Part shown: positions 18,512 through 27,499 of the stretch, in pieces
Position numbering within the stretch: the first letter of the stretch is position 1
Layout: each line of letters opens with the position of its first letter
Assembly: GCF_004342985.1 (NCBI RefSeq)
Contig: NZ_SMBO01000001.1
Span: forward strand, 124,001-188,000
DNA: 64,000 bases
From: Novosphingobium sp. PhB57
GTDB lineage: Bacteria; Pseudomonadota; Alphaproteobacteria; Sphingomonadales; Sphingomonadaceae
Reading direction: 5' to 3'
Position numbers and translations under genes: made by a program
The notes under the pieces: model-generated
What the model saw: the letters and a program-made list of their open reading frames with translations, nothing else
Database searches by the model: none
What the model was told of the DNA's origin: nothing

Positions 18512-19434
18512 TGGAACTCGACCGCCCCACCATCGCGCTGACCGGCGCCACCGGCTTCGTTGGCCAGAGCCTGCTCGATGAGGCCGTTGCCGCCGGATAC
18601 GATGTCCGCGCGCTCGCCCGCCGCGAACAGGAGCCGCGTCCGAACGTCACCTGGGTGCGCGGCGAACTGCGCGACACCGGCTCCCTTTCCGAACTTACGC
18701 GCGGGGCGGAGGCGATCCTCCACGTTGCCGGCGTGGTCAATGCGCCCGACCCGGCCGGATACGAAGCGGGCAATGTCGCCGGGACGCTGAACCTGATCGA
18801 GACGGCCGTGGCCAAGGGCATCCGGCGCTTCGTGTTCGTCTCCTCGCTCTCCGCGCGCGAACCGCAGCTCTCCGCCTACGGGGCCTCCAAGGCCAAGGCC
18901 GAGAAGCTCTTGCGCGCCAGCCCGCTCGATTGGACCATCGTGCGCCCGCCTGCGATCTACGGCCCGCGCGACAAGGAAATGTTCGAGCTGTTCCGCGCGG
19001 CGCGCTGGGGCCTCGTGCCGGTGCCCAAGGGCGGCAGCGCCTCGATGATCCATGTCGAGGACCTTGCCCGCCTGCTGGTGGCGCTGGTTCCGGGCGGCGA
19101 GGACGTGACCGGCAAGCTGTTCGAACCGGACGACGGCAAAGTCCACGGCTGGGACAATGCCGAGATGGCCCGCGCCATCGGTGCAGCCGTCGGCCGCCGT
19201 GCGCGCGTACTGTCGCTTTCCGCCGGAGCGCTGCGCAAGGCGGCGAAAGTGGACCAGTTCCTGCGCGGCGACGGGGCGAAGATGACCGCCGACCGCGCGG
19301 CCTATTTCAGCCACCCGGACTGGGTGGTCAGCGCGGGGGCGGCGGTGCCGGCTTCGATCTGGGAGCCGCGTATCGATACGCGCGACGGTCTGCGCGCCAC
19401 GGCCGAGTGGTACCGCGCGAACGACTGGCTTTGA
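18511..19434 (+). CDS. NAD-dependent epimerase/dehydratase family protein
   Basis: A 307-residue short-chain dehydrogenase of the extended/atypical type. It has the NAD-binding motif TGATGFVGQSL and the ILHVAGVVNAPDP segment. FVSSLSAREPQLSAYGASKAKAE provides the Ser and the YxxxK-like Tyr/Lys pair. The family acts on sugar nucleotides, isoprenoids or ubiquinone-related substrates. The exact one is not clear. Translationally coupled to proB by a 1-base overlap, which is a positional link, not proof of a role in proline metabolism. Confidence 0.85.
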   Translation: MELDRPTIALTGATGFVGQSLLDEAVAAGYDVRALARREQEPRPNVTWVRGELRDTGSLSELTRGAEAILHVAGVVNAPDPAGYEAGNVAGTLNLIETAVAKGIRRFVFVSSLSAREPQLSAYGASKAKAEKLLRASPLDWTIVRPPAIYGPRDKEMFELFRAARWGLVPVPKGGSASMIHVEDLARLLVALVPGGEDVTGKLFEPDDGKVHGWDNAEMARAIGAAVGRRARVLSLSAGALRKAAKVDQFLRGDGAKMTADRAAYFSHPDWVVSAGAAVPASIWEPRIDTRDGLRATAEWYRANDWL

Positions 19435-19503
19435 GCGGATCCCGCTAATCGAACGGCGCCGAGGTAGCCCCGTTTTGGCGCTACCCCGGCAAACCCTGCC
19501 GCA

Positions 19504-20820
19504 CTAGTTCAGGGCCATCGCCGGCTGCACCACCCCGGTGCAGGCCCCGAACCCGATCGACACGGCGCCTTCCGCCACGAAGCGGCCGGACAGCGCCAGT
19601 TCGTCGCCGTCCTGAAGGAAGGTGCGTGTTTCGCCGGTGGGCAGGGTCAGGGCTTCCCGGCCGGAGCGGGTGATCTCCATGAGGCTGCCCTGCGAGCCGT
19701 CCTCGGGGCCGGAGATCGTGCCGGTGCCCAGCAGGTCGCCCGGGTTCATCTCGCAGCCGTTCGATGCATGGTGCGTCACCATCTGCGCGATCGTCCAGTA
19801 CATGTTGCAGGCCGGGCCGCGGCTGAGGCGCTGGGCGGGCAGGCCCTGTTCGCGCATCGTCCGGGTGCTGAGGCTGACTTCGAGGTCCAGCGCAAGCGCG
19901 CCCTCGCGCTGGTCGGCCTCGTTCCAGAGATAGGGCAGGGGGCGCGGGTCGCCTTCGGGCCGCGCGGGCTGGGCTATGCGGAACGGGGCGAGCGCTTCCA
20001 TGGTCACGATCCAGGGCGAGACGGTGGTGAGGAAGTTCTTGGCGAGGAACGGCCCGAGCGGCTGATATTCCCAGGCCTGGACGTCGCGCGCCGACCAGTC
20101 GTTGAGCAGGGTCAGTCCGGCGACGTGGTCGAGCGCCGCGTCGATGGCGATGGGCTGGCCGAGCGTGTTGCCCTGCGCCATCCACACGCCGAGTTCCAAT
20201 TCGTAATCCAGCCGTCCGATGGGGCCGAACGAAGGCGCTTCGGCATCGGGCGCCTTGGTCTGGCCGTTGGGACGGATCACCGGGGCGCCGCTCGCCCGTA
20301 CGGTGGAGGCACGGCCGTGATAGCCGATGGGAACGTGCTTGTAGTTGGGCAGCAGCGGATTGTCGGGGCGGAACAGTTTGCCGATATTGGTGGCGTGATG
20401 GATGCCGACGTAGAAATCGGTGTAGTCCGCGATGCGCGCGGGCAGGTGCAGCGTGGCTTCGGCCATCGGCACCAGCAGCGCTTCGACTTGCGCGCGCTCG
20501 GCCGCGCCTTCGGCCAGGAGCGCGGAGACACGGCGGCGCAGCGCACGGCGCGGGCCGGCACCCAGGGCCAGCAGGGGATTGAGCGTTTCGCCGGCTCCGG
20601 CGTGGGCGGCGTGCAGCGCATCGCCTTCGAGCAGGGTCGTGGCCGCTAGCGCGCCGAGGTCGAGGATCATGTCGCCGATGGCGATGCCGCCCCGGGCAGC
20701 TTCATCGCGGCGCGAGAAGACGCCGAGGGGCAGGTTCTGGATCGGAAAATCGCCGTGGCCGTTCGCGCTTTCGACCCAAGAGCGCAGAGCGCGGTCATGG
20801 GTTTCGTCGATCGTGGCCAT
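19504..20820 (-). CDS. fahA: Fumarylacetoacetase
   Basis: The last enzyme of tyrosine and homogentisate breakdown, splitting fumarylacetoacetate to fumarate and acetoacetate. The 438-residue protein has the small N-terminal domain (FPIQNLPLGVFSR) and the catalytic FAH domain. That domain carries YTDFYVGIHHATNIGKLFRP, the metal-binding LDYELELGVWM, the lysine/aspartate segment LLNDWSARDVQAWEYQPLG and GTGTISGPE. No other tyrosine-degradation gene (hmgA, maiA) is adjacent, so it stands apart from its pathway partners here. Confidence 0.93.
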   Translation of the reverse strand: MATIDETHDRALRSWVESANGHGDFPIQNLPLGVFSRRDEAARGGIAIGDMILDLGALAATTLLEGDALHAAHAGAGETLNPLLALGAGPRRALRRRVSALLAEGAAERAQVEALLVPMAEATLHLPARIADYTDFYVGIHHATNIGKLFRPDNPLLPNYKHVPIGYHGRASTVRASGAPVIRPNGQTKAPDAEAPSFGPIGRLDYELELGVWMAQGNTLGQPIAIDAALDHVAGLTLLNDWSARDVQAWEYQPLGPFLAKNFLTTVSPWIVTMEALAPFRIAQPARPEGDPRPLPYLWNEADQREGALALDLEVSLSTRTMREQGLPAQRLSRGPACNMYWTIAQMVTHHASNGCEMNPGDLLGTGTISGPEDGSQGSLMEITRSGREALTLPTGETRTFLQDGDELALSGRFVAEGAVSIGFGACTGVVQPAMALN

Positions 20821-20905
20821 GGTCTTACCTCTTCCGTTGGTGCTGGGCGTCCGTGACGCGCGTTTCTCGATGGGAGCGCTTCACTAGCCGGTCGCACAGG
20901 CCGCG

Positions 20906-21670
20906 TCACGGGCCTTCCTGGACATCGTCCCATCCATGGGTCTCGGTCATGACGAAAGGCACCGGATCGCCGCGCGCGTCGCGGGCCGGGCGGAAGCGGA
21001 AACGTGCGGTGATGCGCTGGCAGGTGCCGGCGTCGAGGTCCGGTCGGCCGCTGGAGGAAACCACGGTGCAGCCGCTGACCCGGCCGTCCGTCCCGATCCG
21101 GTAGCGTACCGTGATGTCGCCGCCGCTGCGGGACTTGCGCAAGTCGGGCGGCAGGTCGGAGTAGTGGAGGCGTCCGGAGGTCTGGCGGGGGAATTGCGCC
21201 ACGCCGGCATTCGCGCCCGATCCCTCGCCGCCCTGGCCGCCGCCGCCGTCGCCTCTCCCGGTGCCGCTCGCCCCGGGGCCGGAACCGCTGTTTCCCGTGC
21301 CCTGGGACGATTGCGCGCCCTGTCCGGGGCGCGGCGCGGCGATGATCGGCGGGGCAACGGGCAGGACGATCCGCGGCGCCGGCGCGACCAGGGGTGCGAC
21401 CAGGGGCGCGGCCCTGGCCCTGCGTCCCTCGGGCGCGGGGGCGGCCTTCGGCGCTGCGGCGGACTCTTGCTTGCGCGGTGTGGGTGTGGGCGTCGGTGTG
21501 GGGGTGGGAGGCGGCCGATCCGGCACGGTCACCATGGCCGTCAGCGCAGCGCGGTCAGGAAGCTGCGGCAGGTCCACGCCCAGCCCGAACGCCAGGGCGG
21601 CCAGCCCGGCACCGACGACGGCGGCCGATGCCAGTGCGGAAACCCACCTGTCGCGTCGCGGCGCGTGCAA
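20906..21670 (-). CDS. TonB-like energy transducer
   Basis: A 254-residue protein built like TonB: a short cytoplasmic part, one N-terminal membrane anchor (ALASAAVVGAGLAALAFGLG), a periplasmic Pro/Thr-rich stretch with repeated PT pairs followed by Ala/Pro and Gly-rich linkers, and a C-terminal TonB-type domain. The domain has the typical VRYRIGTDGRVSGCTVVSSSG followed by FRFRPARDARGDPV. It probably couples the proton motive force to an outer-membrane receptor. No exbB/exbD is nearby. TTG at 21670 is chosen for its GGAG spacing. An extension to 21814 is open but would precede the membrane anchor with an unusual sequence. Confidence 0.8.
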   Translation of the reverse strand: MHAPRRDRWVSALASAAVVGAGLAALAFGLGVDLPQLPDRAALTAMVTVPDRPPPTPTPTPTPTPRKQESAAAPKAAPAPEGRRARAAPLVAPLVAPAPRIVLPVAPPIIAAPRPGQGAQSSQGTGNSGSGPGASGTGRGDGGGGQGGEGSGANAGVAQFPRQTSGRLHYSDLPPDLRKSRSGGDITVRYRIGTDGRVSGCTVVSSSGRPDLDAGTCQRITARFRFRPARDARGDPVPFVMTETHGWDDVQEGP

Positions 21671-21806
21671 GACCTGCTCCTTCCCCGTCGAGACCCACCG
21701 GACCAACCCCGGTGCCGGGAAAACAAGTCGCGCCTGCGAAAGGTCCCGCAAGTGGCGACCGGTGCCGACGAATCGCCTTTGCTGCGGCAGGACGATCACA
21801 TGTTGC

Positions 21807-21831
21807 GGAACCATGGCTCGACATCATCGTT
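21807..21831 (+). promoter_or_regulatory. EcfG-type promoter of the GlsB/YeaQ gene
   Basis: GGAAC at 21807-21811 and CGTT at 21828-21831 with exactly 16 bases between, the consensus of the alphaproteobacterial general stress sigma factor EcfG. The gene starts 35 bases downstream. Confidence 0.75.
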
Positions 21832-21865
21832 ATTCCGCCAACGAGACAATTTCGGAGAAGCAACA

Positions 21866-22135
21866 ATGACTCTACTTCTTATTCTCCTGGTCGGTGGCGT
21901 CATCGGCTGGCTCGCTTCGATCCTCATGCGCACCGATGCGCAGCAGGGTGTCTTCCTCAACGTGGTCGTCGGTGTCGTCGGCGCCCTGATCGCGGGCCTT
22001 ATCATCACCCCGCTGATCGGCGGTGCGCCCATCACCAGCGGTGCGTTCGACATCATGTCGCTGTTCGCTTCGTTCCTGGGTGCGGTTGTCCTTCTGGCGA
22101 TCGTGAACCTCTTCCGTCGCGGTTCCATTCGCTAA
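21866..22135 (+). CDS. GlsB/YeaQ/YmgE family stress membrane protein
   Basis: An 89-residue protein made of three hydrophobic helices with glycine-rich faces (LLLILLVGGVIGWLASILM, FLNVVVGVVGALIAGLIIT, LFASFLGAVVLLAIVNLF). This is the transglycosylase-associated / YeaQ family, whose members are often stress induced and of unknown mechanism. A perfect EcfG-type promoter 35 bases upstream indicates control by the general stress response encoded about 3 kb downstream. Confidence 0.88.
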   Translation: MTLLLILLVGGVIGWLASILMRTDAQQGVFLNVVVGVVGALIAGLIITPLIGGAPITSGAFDIMSLFASFLGAVVLLAIVNLFRRGSIR

Positions 22136-22241
22136 GATTGGCGGCTAAACGGTAGGTTGCGACTCTTATAGGTCGCCAAGGAGGCTGGCGCGTCCTCCAA
22201 CCCCGAACGCGCCCTTTTCAACAGGGATAAGGAAGCCTGAC

Positions 22242-22529
22242 ATGAAAGCCATCAACACTTCGCGTCTTGCCATGATCGCTGTCGTCGCTGCCGGTTCGCT
22301 GGGCCTCGCGGCCTGCAACAACAAGGCGGACGATGCCACCGAGCAGCAGGCCGACGCGGTCGAGCAGTCGTCCGACTCCGCCGCAGACGCCATGCGCGAC
22401 CAGGCGGACCAGATGACCGGCGCTGCTTCCGAGGCCGTGGATGAAAAGGCCGATGCCGTCCAGGCGGCAGGCGAGGCCAAGTCGGACGCGCTGGAAGAAA
22501 AGGCAGACCGGATCAAGGAACAGCACTGA
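22242..22529 (+). CDS. Small predicted lipoprotein with charged coiled region
   Basis: A 95-residue protein with a lipoprotein signal and lipobox LAAC (Cys25). The rest is rich in Ala, Asp, Glu, Gln and Lys, with heptad-like patterns (ADQMTGAASEAVDEKADAV) that suggest a long amphipathic helix. Such small lipoproteins are common in sphingomonads, and their function is unknown. GGATAAGGAAG precedes the ATG. The following perfect hairpin is its terminator. Confidence 0.75.
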   Translation: MKAINTSRLAMIAVVAAGSLGLAACNNKADDATEQQADAVEQSSDSAADAMRDQADQMTGAASEAVDEKADAVQAAGEAKSDALEEKADRIKEQH

Positions 22530-22561
22530 TCCGTTCCGCGACCCTCATCGCAAGAAGACAG

Positions 22562-22592
22562 GAAGGATGGCGGGTTCCGCCATCCTTCTTTC
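22562..22592 (+). terminator. Rho-independent terminator
   Basis: A perfect 12-bp stem GAAGGATGGCGG / CCGCCATCCTTC with a 3-base loop, followed by TTTC, 32 bases after the small lipoprotein gene. Confidence 0.8.
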
Positions 22593-22846
22593 GTTGGGCC
22601 GGCTCCTTTCGTCAGGCCCATTTCCCGGTGTCGCCTTTCCCGGGCAAGGGGAAGGCACAGGCACCCGGTGCGAAGCGAAACTATCCGGCCGTGCAATCAA
22701 AATGCCGCCAATAGATGCTTGAATTGTCGGGCAAGAGGGCAGACATAGCCCCCGAAAGTTCGACGTCCCATATGACGTGCCGTCCAACCCTGCCAAGGTG
22801 GGCGTGCAGGTCCAAGCCTTTGACAACCTGAAACAGGAAGACAGCC

Positions 22847-23449
22847 ATGACCATTCAGCTGATGCCGCTGCCCTACGCGCAGGACGCGCTCGAACCGCAT
22901 ATCTCGGCCAAGACGCTCGAAATTCACCACGGCGCTCACCACAAGACCTACGTCGACAAGCTGAACGCTGCCGTCGAAGGCACGGACAACGCCGACAAGT
23001 CGGTCGAGGAAATCGCCAAGCTCGCCTCCGGCCCGCTGTTCAACAATGCCGCCCAGACCTGGAACCACGGTTTCTACTGGCACTCGCTGAGCCCGGAAAA
23101 GACCGCGCCGAGCGAAAGCCTGCTGGCCGCGATCACCAACGACTTCGGTTCGCTGGACGCGCTGCTCGAAGCGCTCTCGAACGAAGCCGTCAATCACTTC
23201 GCTTCGGGCTGGGCATGGCTTGTCGTGGACGGTGGCAAGCTCAAGGTCATCTCGACCCATGACGCGGGCACCCCGATCACCACCGACGTCAACCCGCTCA
23301 TCACCATCGATGTCTGGGAGCACGCCTACTACATCGACCAGATGAACAAGCGCCCGGCCTACGTGAAGACGGTTCTGGAGAACCTCATCAACTGGAAGTT
23401 CGCGTCGGACAACTTCGACCGCGGCACGGCCTGGACCTATCCGGCCTGA
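22847..23449 (+). CDS. sodB: Superoxide dismutase (Fe type)
   Basis: A 200-residue cytoplasmic superoxide dismutase. The metal ligands are visible: His in LEIHHGAHHKTYVDKLN, His in TWNHGFYWHSLSP, and Asp/His in IDVWEHAYYIDQMN. The sequence around the second ligand and the length favour the iron (or cambialistic) form, but metal choice cannot be proven. The ribosome binding site (AGGAAG) is good. No EcfG-type promoter is seen in front. Confidence 0.93.
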   Translation: MTIQLMPLPYAQDALEPHISAKTLEIHHGAHHKTYVDKLNAAVEGTDNADKSVEEIAKLASGPLFNNAAQTWNHGFYWHSLSPEKTAPSESLLAAITNDFGSLDALLEALSNEAVNHFASGWAWLVVDGGKLKVISTHDAGTPITTDVNPLITIDVWEHAYYIDQMNKRPAYVKTVLENLINWKFASDNFDRGTAWTYPA

Positions 23450-23580
23450 TTTCTCGCTCCGCGCAGCGATGCGCGGGGCGACATGACATGCTGAAACGGG
23501 CCGGGTCGCCGCTGAAAGGCGCGATCCGGCCCGCAGCATGTCCGGCACACCTGTTTCCTCCTTTTTTTCGGGAATTGAAT

Positions 23581-24447
23581 ATGGACATCGGCTTCATCGG
23601 TCTGGGCGCGATGGGCAGCGCCATGGCGCGCAACCTGGCGGCGGCAGGGCACCGGGTGCGGGCATGGAATCGTTCGGGCGGCGCGGTGGAAGGCGTCGAG
23701 ATGGTTGCCACCCCGGCAGAGGCCTTCACCGGCGACGCGGTGCTGACCATGCTCTCCGAGGACGGGGCCATCCGACAAGTCCTGCTGGACAGCGGTGTGC
23801 TGGATGCTGCGCCGAAAAGCGTCATCCATCTCGTGTGCTCCACGATCTCGGTCGCTTTCGCGCGCGAACTGGTGGAGCGACATGCGGCGGCGGGCGTGGG
23901 CTATCTTTCGGCGCCGGTGCTCGGCCGTCCCGATGTGGCGGCGGCCGGCCAGCTCAACGTGATCCTCGGCGGTCCCGCCGAACATGGCGCGCGGCTGGAG
24001 CCGGTCTTCGCGGCGATCGCCGGCAAGGTCTGGGACATGGGCGAGGACGCCACGGTGGCCAATGCCGCCAAGATCGCTTGCAACATGATGATCACCATGG
24101 CGATCGAGGGCATGGCCGAAGCCGTCGTGCTAACCGAAGGCAAGGGCCTCCCGCGCGAAAAGTTCTTCGAGCTGATCCTGGGCACCCTGTTCGGCAGCCG
24201 GGTCTATCAGAACTATTCGGGCATCATTTCCGCGCGCGAATACGAACCGGGCTTCAAGGCCGTGCTCGGCCTCAAGGACCTTCGCCTGGCGCGTGAACTG
24301 GCGGCGGAAACCGCTCCGGGCACGCAAGGCAGTCTGCCGATGCTCGATGCCGTGCACGCGCGCATGGGGGAGGCCATTGCGGCCGGCCATGCGGACCGCG
24401 ATTGGGCCGTCATGGCCGAACACACCATCGACACCGCCCGGGGCTGA
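23581..24447 (+). CDS. Beta-hydroxyacid dehydrogenase family NAD(P) oxidoreductase
   Basis: A 288-residue dehydrogenase of the 3-hydroxyisobutyrate / 6-phosphogluconate-like superfamily. It has IGFIGLGAMGSAMARNL as nucleotide-binding loop, the substrate loop HLVCSTISVAFARELVERH (its usual DxST is CSTIS here), YLSAPVLGRPDVA and the catalytic lysine in NAAKIACNMM. Members reduce glyoxylate, succinic semialdehyde or tartronate semialdehyde, or imines. Substrate is unknown. ATG at 23581 matches the family start. Confidence 0.85.
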   Translation: MDIGFIGLGAMGSAMARNLAAAGHRVRAWNRSGGAVEGVEMVATPAEAFTGDAVLTMLSEDGAIRQVLLDSGVLDAAPKSVIHLVCSTISVAFARELVERHAAAGVGYLSAPVLGRPDVAAAGQLNVILGGPAEHGARLEPVFAAIAGKVWDMGEDATVANAAKIACNMMITMAIEGMAEAVVLTEGKGLPREKFFELILGTLFGSRVYQNYSGIISAREYEPGFKAVLGLKDLRLARELAAETAPGTQGSLPMLDAVHARMGEAIAAGHADRDWAVMAEHTIDTARG

Positions 24448-24612
24448 GGCTTCCGGCAAGGGCGAGACGGCACCGCGAGGGAGAGCGATTGGCCCCCTCG
24501 CGGCTGCCGAACCAGATCATTGCGGTGGACGTTCTACGGAACTCTCGCGGCCAGCGAGCCCCAGGAACGGCAGGGGTTGGAGCAATCTCGGCCAGTCCGG
24601 CCGATGGGGCCG

Positions 24613-25266
24613 TCAGCCCTTGCGGCGCTCGCCCACTTCCAGCAGGTCGGCCTCGCCATCCAGCATGCGGGCCAGGTCGGCGCGGGCGCGGGCGACGCGG
24701 CTTTTCATCGTGCCGATGGGGCAGCAGGCGATCTGGGCCGCTTCCTCGTAGCTGAACCCCGAGGCGCCGACCAGCAGGACGGCCTCGCGCCGCTCGGGCG
24801 CCAGCTTCTGCAGGGCTGTCTCCATGTCGCCGAGATGCAGCGGGCCTTCCTGATCGGCCTCCATCACCAGCATCCGCTCCACCGCGCCTTCGTCGAGGTC
24901 GGTCTGGCGCTTGCTCTTGCGCAGCTCGGACAAGTAGTGGTTGCGCAGGATCGCGAAAGTCCAGGCGCGCATGTTGGTGCCGGCCGTGTAGCGGTCGCGC
25001 GCGGTCCAGGCCTTGATCGCGGCCTCCTGCACGAGGTCGTCCGCGAAATCGGGACGGCCTGACAAGCCGCGGGCGAAGGCGCGCAAATGCGGCAGCACGG
25101 TCAGGAGTTCGCGGCGGAACTCGTCGTCCTCGGGCCGGGGAATGCTGGGATCGACGCGCGTTACCGCGGGTTCCTTCGCGGTGCTCGTCGGTTCGGGCGG
25201 GGTGGGGGAGTGGGGTGGGCTTTCGGCGCCTGACCGGCCGGGCAAGGAAGCCTTGGCGTCAGGCAT
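24613..25266 (-). CDS. ecfG: General stress response sigma factor EcfG (first copy)
   Basis: A 217-residue ECF-family sigma factor with region 2 (DDLVQEAAIKAWTARDRY, then AWTFAILRNHYLSELRK) and region 4 (YEEAAQIACCPIGTMKSRVARAR), preceded by about 45 disordered residues. The context identifies it as EcfG. It lies directly downstream of nepR with an 8-base overlap, near phyR, as in the alphaproteobacterial general stress response. NepR should hold it inactive until phosphorylated PhyR takes NepR away. It should recognise GGAAC-N16/17-CGTT promoters. A second related sigma gene lies at 29363. Confidence 0.9.
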   Translation of the reverse strand: MPDAKASLPGRSGAESPPHSPTPPEPTSTAKEPAVTRVDPSIPRPEDDEFRRELLTVLPHLRAFARGLSGRPDFADDLVQEAAIKAWTARDRYTAGTNMRAWTFAILRNHYLSELRKSKRQTDLDEGAVERMLVMEADQEGPLHLGDMETALQKLAPERREAVLLVGASGFSYEEAAQIACCPIGTMKSRVARARADLARMLDGEADLLEVGERRKG

Positions 25267-25483
25267 CGTCCGCCCCGTCCAGCTTCTTGAGAAGATCCTT
25301 GAAGCTGTCCGGAAGCGGTTCGTCCACCACGGAGTTGTAAAGCTTCCTCAACCCTCCGGCCCAGCCCGGTTCGCCGTCCTTGCGGACTTCCGGCGGTAGC
25401 CCAGGCGTTGCCGTATCACCCCCTCCAGGGGCGACGCGGCGGTCGGCGCCATGTCCTTCGGATTGATTCAACTTTGACTCCAT
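25259..25483 (-). CDS. nepR: Anti-sigma factor NepR
   Basis: A 74-residue protein with the NepR signature: a variable N-terminus, then GGLRKLYNSVVDEPLPDSFKDLLKKLD, containing the two helices that clamp the sigma factor and bind PhyR (given here only by key residues LRKLY, VVDEPLP and LLKKL). It overlaps ecfG by eight bases in the same operon. Family members sequester EcfG and are released to phosphorylated PhyR. Its small size and position are typical. A near-consensus EcfG promoter lies upstream, giving likely autoregulation. Confidence 0.92.
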   Translation of the reverse strand: MESKLNQSEGHGADRRVAPGGGDTATPGLPPEVRKDGEPGWAGGLRKLYNSVVDEPLPDSFKDLLKKLDGADDA

Positions 25484-25613
25484 CGCAACCTGAACACTTG
25501 CTTGCTGGCGGGGAGCGGGTCAAGAGTCATGCTGCAACCGCGTTGCAACGCCGTCGATGGCACACCTGATCGCTGTCCTATCGCCGGCAAGGCAACCGAA
25601 CGTCGTTTTCGTT

Positions 25614-25640
25614 GGAACAATCGAGGCCTGTCTTGGTTCC
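25614..25640. promoter_or_regulatory. Overlapping divergent EcfG-like promoters
   Basis: An inverted repeat GGAAC (25614-25618) / GTTCC (25636-25640). On the plus strand it reads GGAAC-N16-GGTT towards the kinase, and on the minus strand GGAAC-N16-TGTT towards nepR-ecfG. Each has one mismatch to the -10 CGTT. Both outward genes belong to the stress system. Confidence 0.5.
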
Positions 25641-25694
25641 CTCTGCTATGAAGTCTTGTCCTGGGCTGGCTTGCGAATGGTCCGGAGCATGGCA

Positions 25695-27404
25695 ATGCTC
25701 TTGAGAAGTGATTCGGCTCGGCTGAAATGGCGTGGATTTCCGGTGATTGACCAAGCCCTGCTGGACAGGGTTCAGAAACAGGCGTGGTTCCACAAGTACC
25801 CGCGCGGCTGGCCGTTCCTGCTGTTCGTGATCGCCTCGATCACCACGGCGGTTTCGGTCATGGCCATTGAGCGGGCTGATCGTCAGACGCGGCAAGTCGA
25901 ATTGGACCGCAATCTTACCGAGATCGCTTCGGCGTTGCAGCGCCGCGCCACGGAGAACATTGCGTTGCTGCGCGCCGGGGCCGCGCTCTTCGCGACTCAG
26001 GAAAACGTCAGCGCCGGCCAGTTCCGCTCTTTCGCGGAGGACCTTCAGGGAAAGGGCGATCTCTACGGCTCGCTGGGCATGGGCTGGGCGCCGCTGGTGC
26101 CGGCCGACCGCCTTTCGAACCTGGAACTGTCGATCCAGGGCAGCGACCGACCGGACTTCCTGGTCTATCCCCGTCCCGACGTTTCGCGGCGCAATCTGGC
26201 CCCGATCGTCTATCTAGAACCCGACGACGGAACGAACCGTGCCGCGCTGGGCTACGATATGCTGTCGGAAGACGTTCGCCGCGCTGCGATGGAGCGGGCG
26301 ATCAAGCTGGGCAAGCCGGTTGCCTCGGGCAAAGTCCACCTGGTCCAGGACGTCAGCGACAGAAAACAGACGCCGGGCTTCCTCATCTACATGCCCGTCA
26401 TCGCGCCGCGCTCCGGCGGGCAAGTGAAGGGCTTCGTGTTCAGCCCGTTCCGCGCCGAAACTTTCCTGGAATCCGCCAGCGAACTCTACCGCAACAACAA
26501 TATCGACCTCGGCGTCTATGACGGCGCGGTGGAGCCGGAAAAACTCCTGGCCGAACGGCGCACCGAGGGTTCCTCGGGGCCGCAGATGGAGCGCCGGATC
26601 GATCTCGGCAGCCATACCTGGGTGGTTGTCATCAGCGACCGCAAGAGCGGCGTGCTGTCGACCGCCTCGCGCATCACCCTGTTCTTCGGCGCGCTCGCCT
26701 CGCTGATGGTCATGGCGATCGGCCGGCTGATCACGCGGCGCGCGGCGGAAGACCGCATGGTGCTGGAATGGTTGCAGAGCCAGGCCGCGATCCGCAATTC
26801 GCTGACGCGTGAGCTTAACCACCGCGTCAAGAATACCCTTGCGAACGTGCTGTCGATCGCCGCGCTCACCCGGCGGCGGGCCTCGGACATCGACGATTTC
26901 ACCGAGAGCCTCACCGCCCGCATCCGGGCGCTTTCGGCCACGCACGACTTGCTCTCGCAGTCCGACTGGACTCACGCGATCCTGGGCGATGTCGTCCGAT
27001 CCGAACTGGCGCCTTACATGGAGGGCAACGAAAGCCACGTCGAGCTGTCCGGCCCGGAGATCCGCCTGGCCCCCAACGACGCGATGTCGCTGGGCCTGGC
27101 CATTCACGAGCTGGCCACCAATGCCGCCAAGTATGGCGCGCTCAGCAGCAGCGGCGGGCGTATTCACGTCAACTGGGTGCTGGTCAGCCCGGATCTGGCC
27201 GAACTCGATTGGCGCGAGGAGGGCGGTCCGCCCGTGCGCGAACCCGTCAAGCGCGGGTTTGGCCGCGACCTCATCGAGAAGATCGTCGCGCATGAACTCA
27301 AGTCCGAAGTGGATCTTCGCTTCAAGCCGGAAGGCGTCGAATGCCGTCTCAAGGTGCCGGTGCGCGCCAGCCGCGAATTCGCGCTGAGGACCGACCGCAA
27401 ATAG
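25695..27404 (+). CDS. CHASE-domain HWE sensor histidine kinase (likely PhyR kinase)
   Basis: A 569-residue membrane kinase. One membrane helix near residues 35-60 (WPFLLFVIASITTAVSVMAI) is followed by a periplasmic CHASE sensor domain (about 75-280, with GSLGMGWAPLVPADRL and FLIYMPVIAPRSGG). A second helix lies near residue 320 (LFFGALASLMVMAIGRLI). The kinase part is of the HWE/HisKA_2 type, with His376 in ELNHRVKN and the WxE motif in LDWREEGGPPV. Kinases of this class phosphorylate PhyR in sphingomonads. Its place between nepR-ecfG and phyR supports that. ATG at 25695 is preferred because GGAG lies seven bases upstream; ATG 25689 is adjacent. Confidence 0.88.
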   Translation: MLLRSDSARLKWRGFPVIDQALLDRVQKQAWFHKYPRGWPFLLFVIASITTAVSVMAIERADRQTRQVELDRNLTEIASALQRRATENIALLRAGAALFATQENVSAGQFRSFAEDLQGKGDLYGSLGMGWAPLVPADRLSNLELSIQGSDRPDFLVYPRPDVSRRNLAPIVYLEPDDGTNRAALGYDMLSEDVRRAAMERAIKLGKPVASGKVHLVQDVSDRKQTPGFLIYMPVIAPRSGGQVKGFVFSPFRAETFLESASELYRNNNIDLGVYDGAVEPEKLLAERRTEGSSGPQMERRIDLGSHTWVVVISDRKSGVLSTASRITLFFGALASLMVMAIGRLITRRAAEDRMVLEWLQSQAAIRNSLTRELNHRVKNTLANVLSIAALTRRRASDIDDFTESLTARIRALSATHDLLSQSDWTHAILGDVVRSELAPYMEGNESHVELSGPEIRLAPNDAMSLGLAIHELATNAAKYGALSSSGGRIHVNWVLVSPDLAELDWREEGGPPVREPVKRGFGRDLIEKIVAHELKSEVDLRFKPEGVECRLKVPVRASREFALRTDRK

Positions 27405-27499
27405 CGCGCGCATGTTCTCCAAGTCGTCTTTCGGCATTTTCACCAAAACTTAGGTGAATGCCGGTTAGGATGAACAATCGTTCATCCGGGAGGTGGGAC

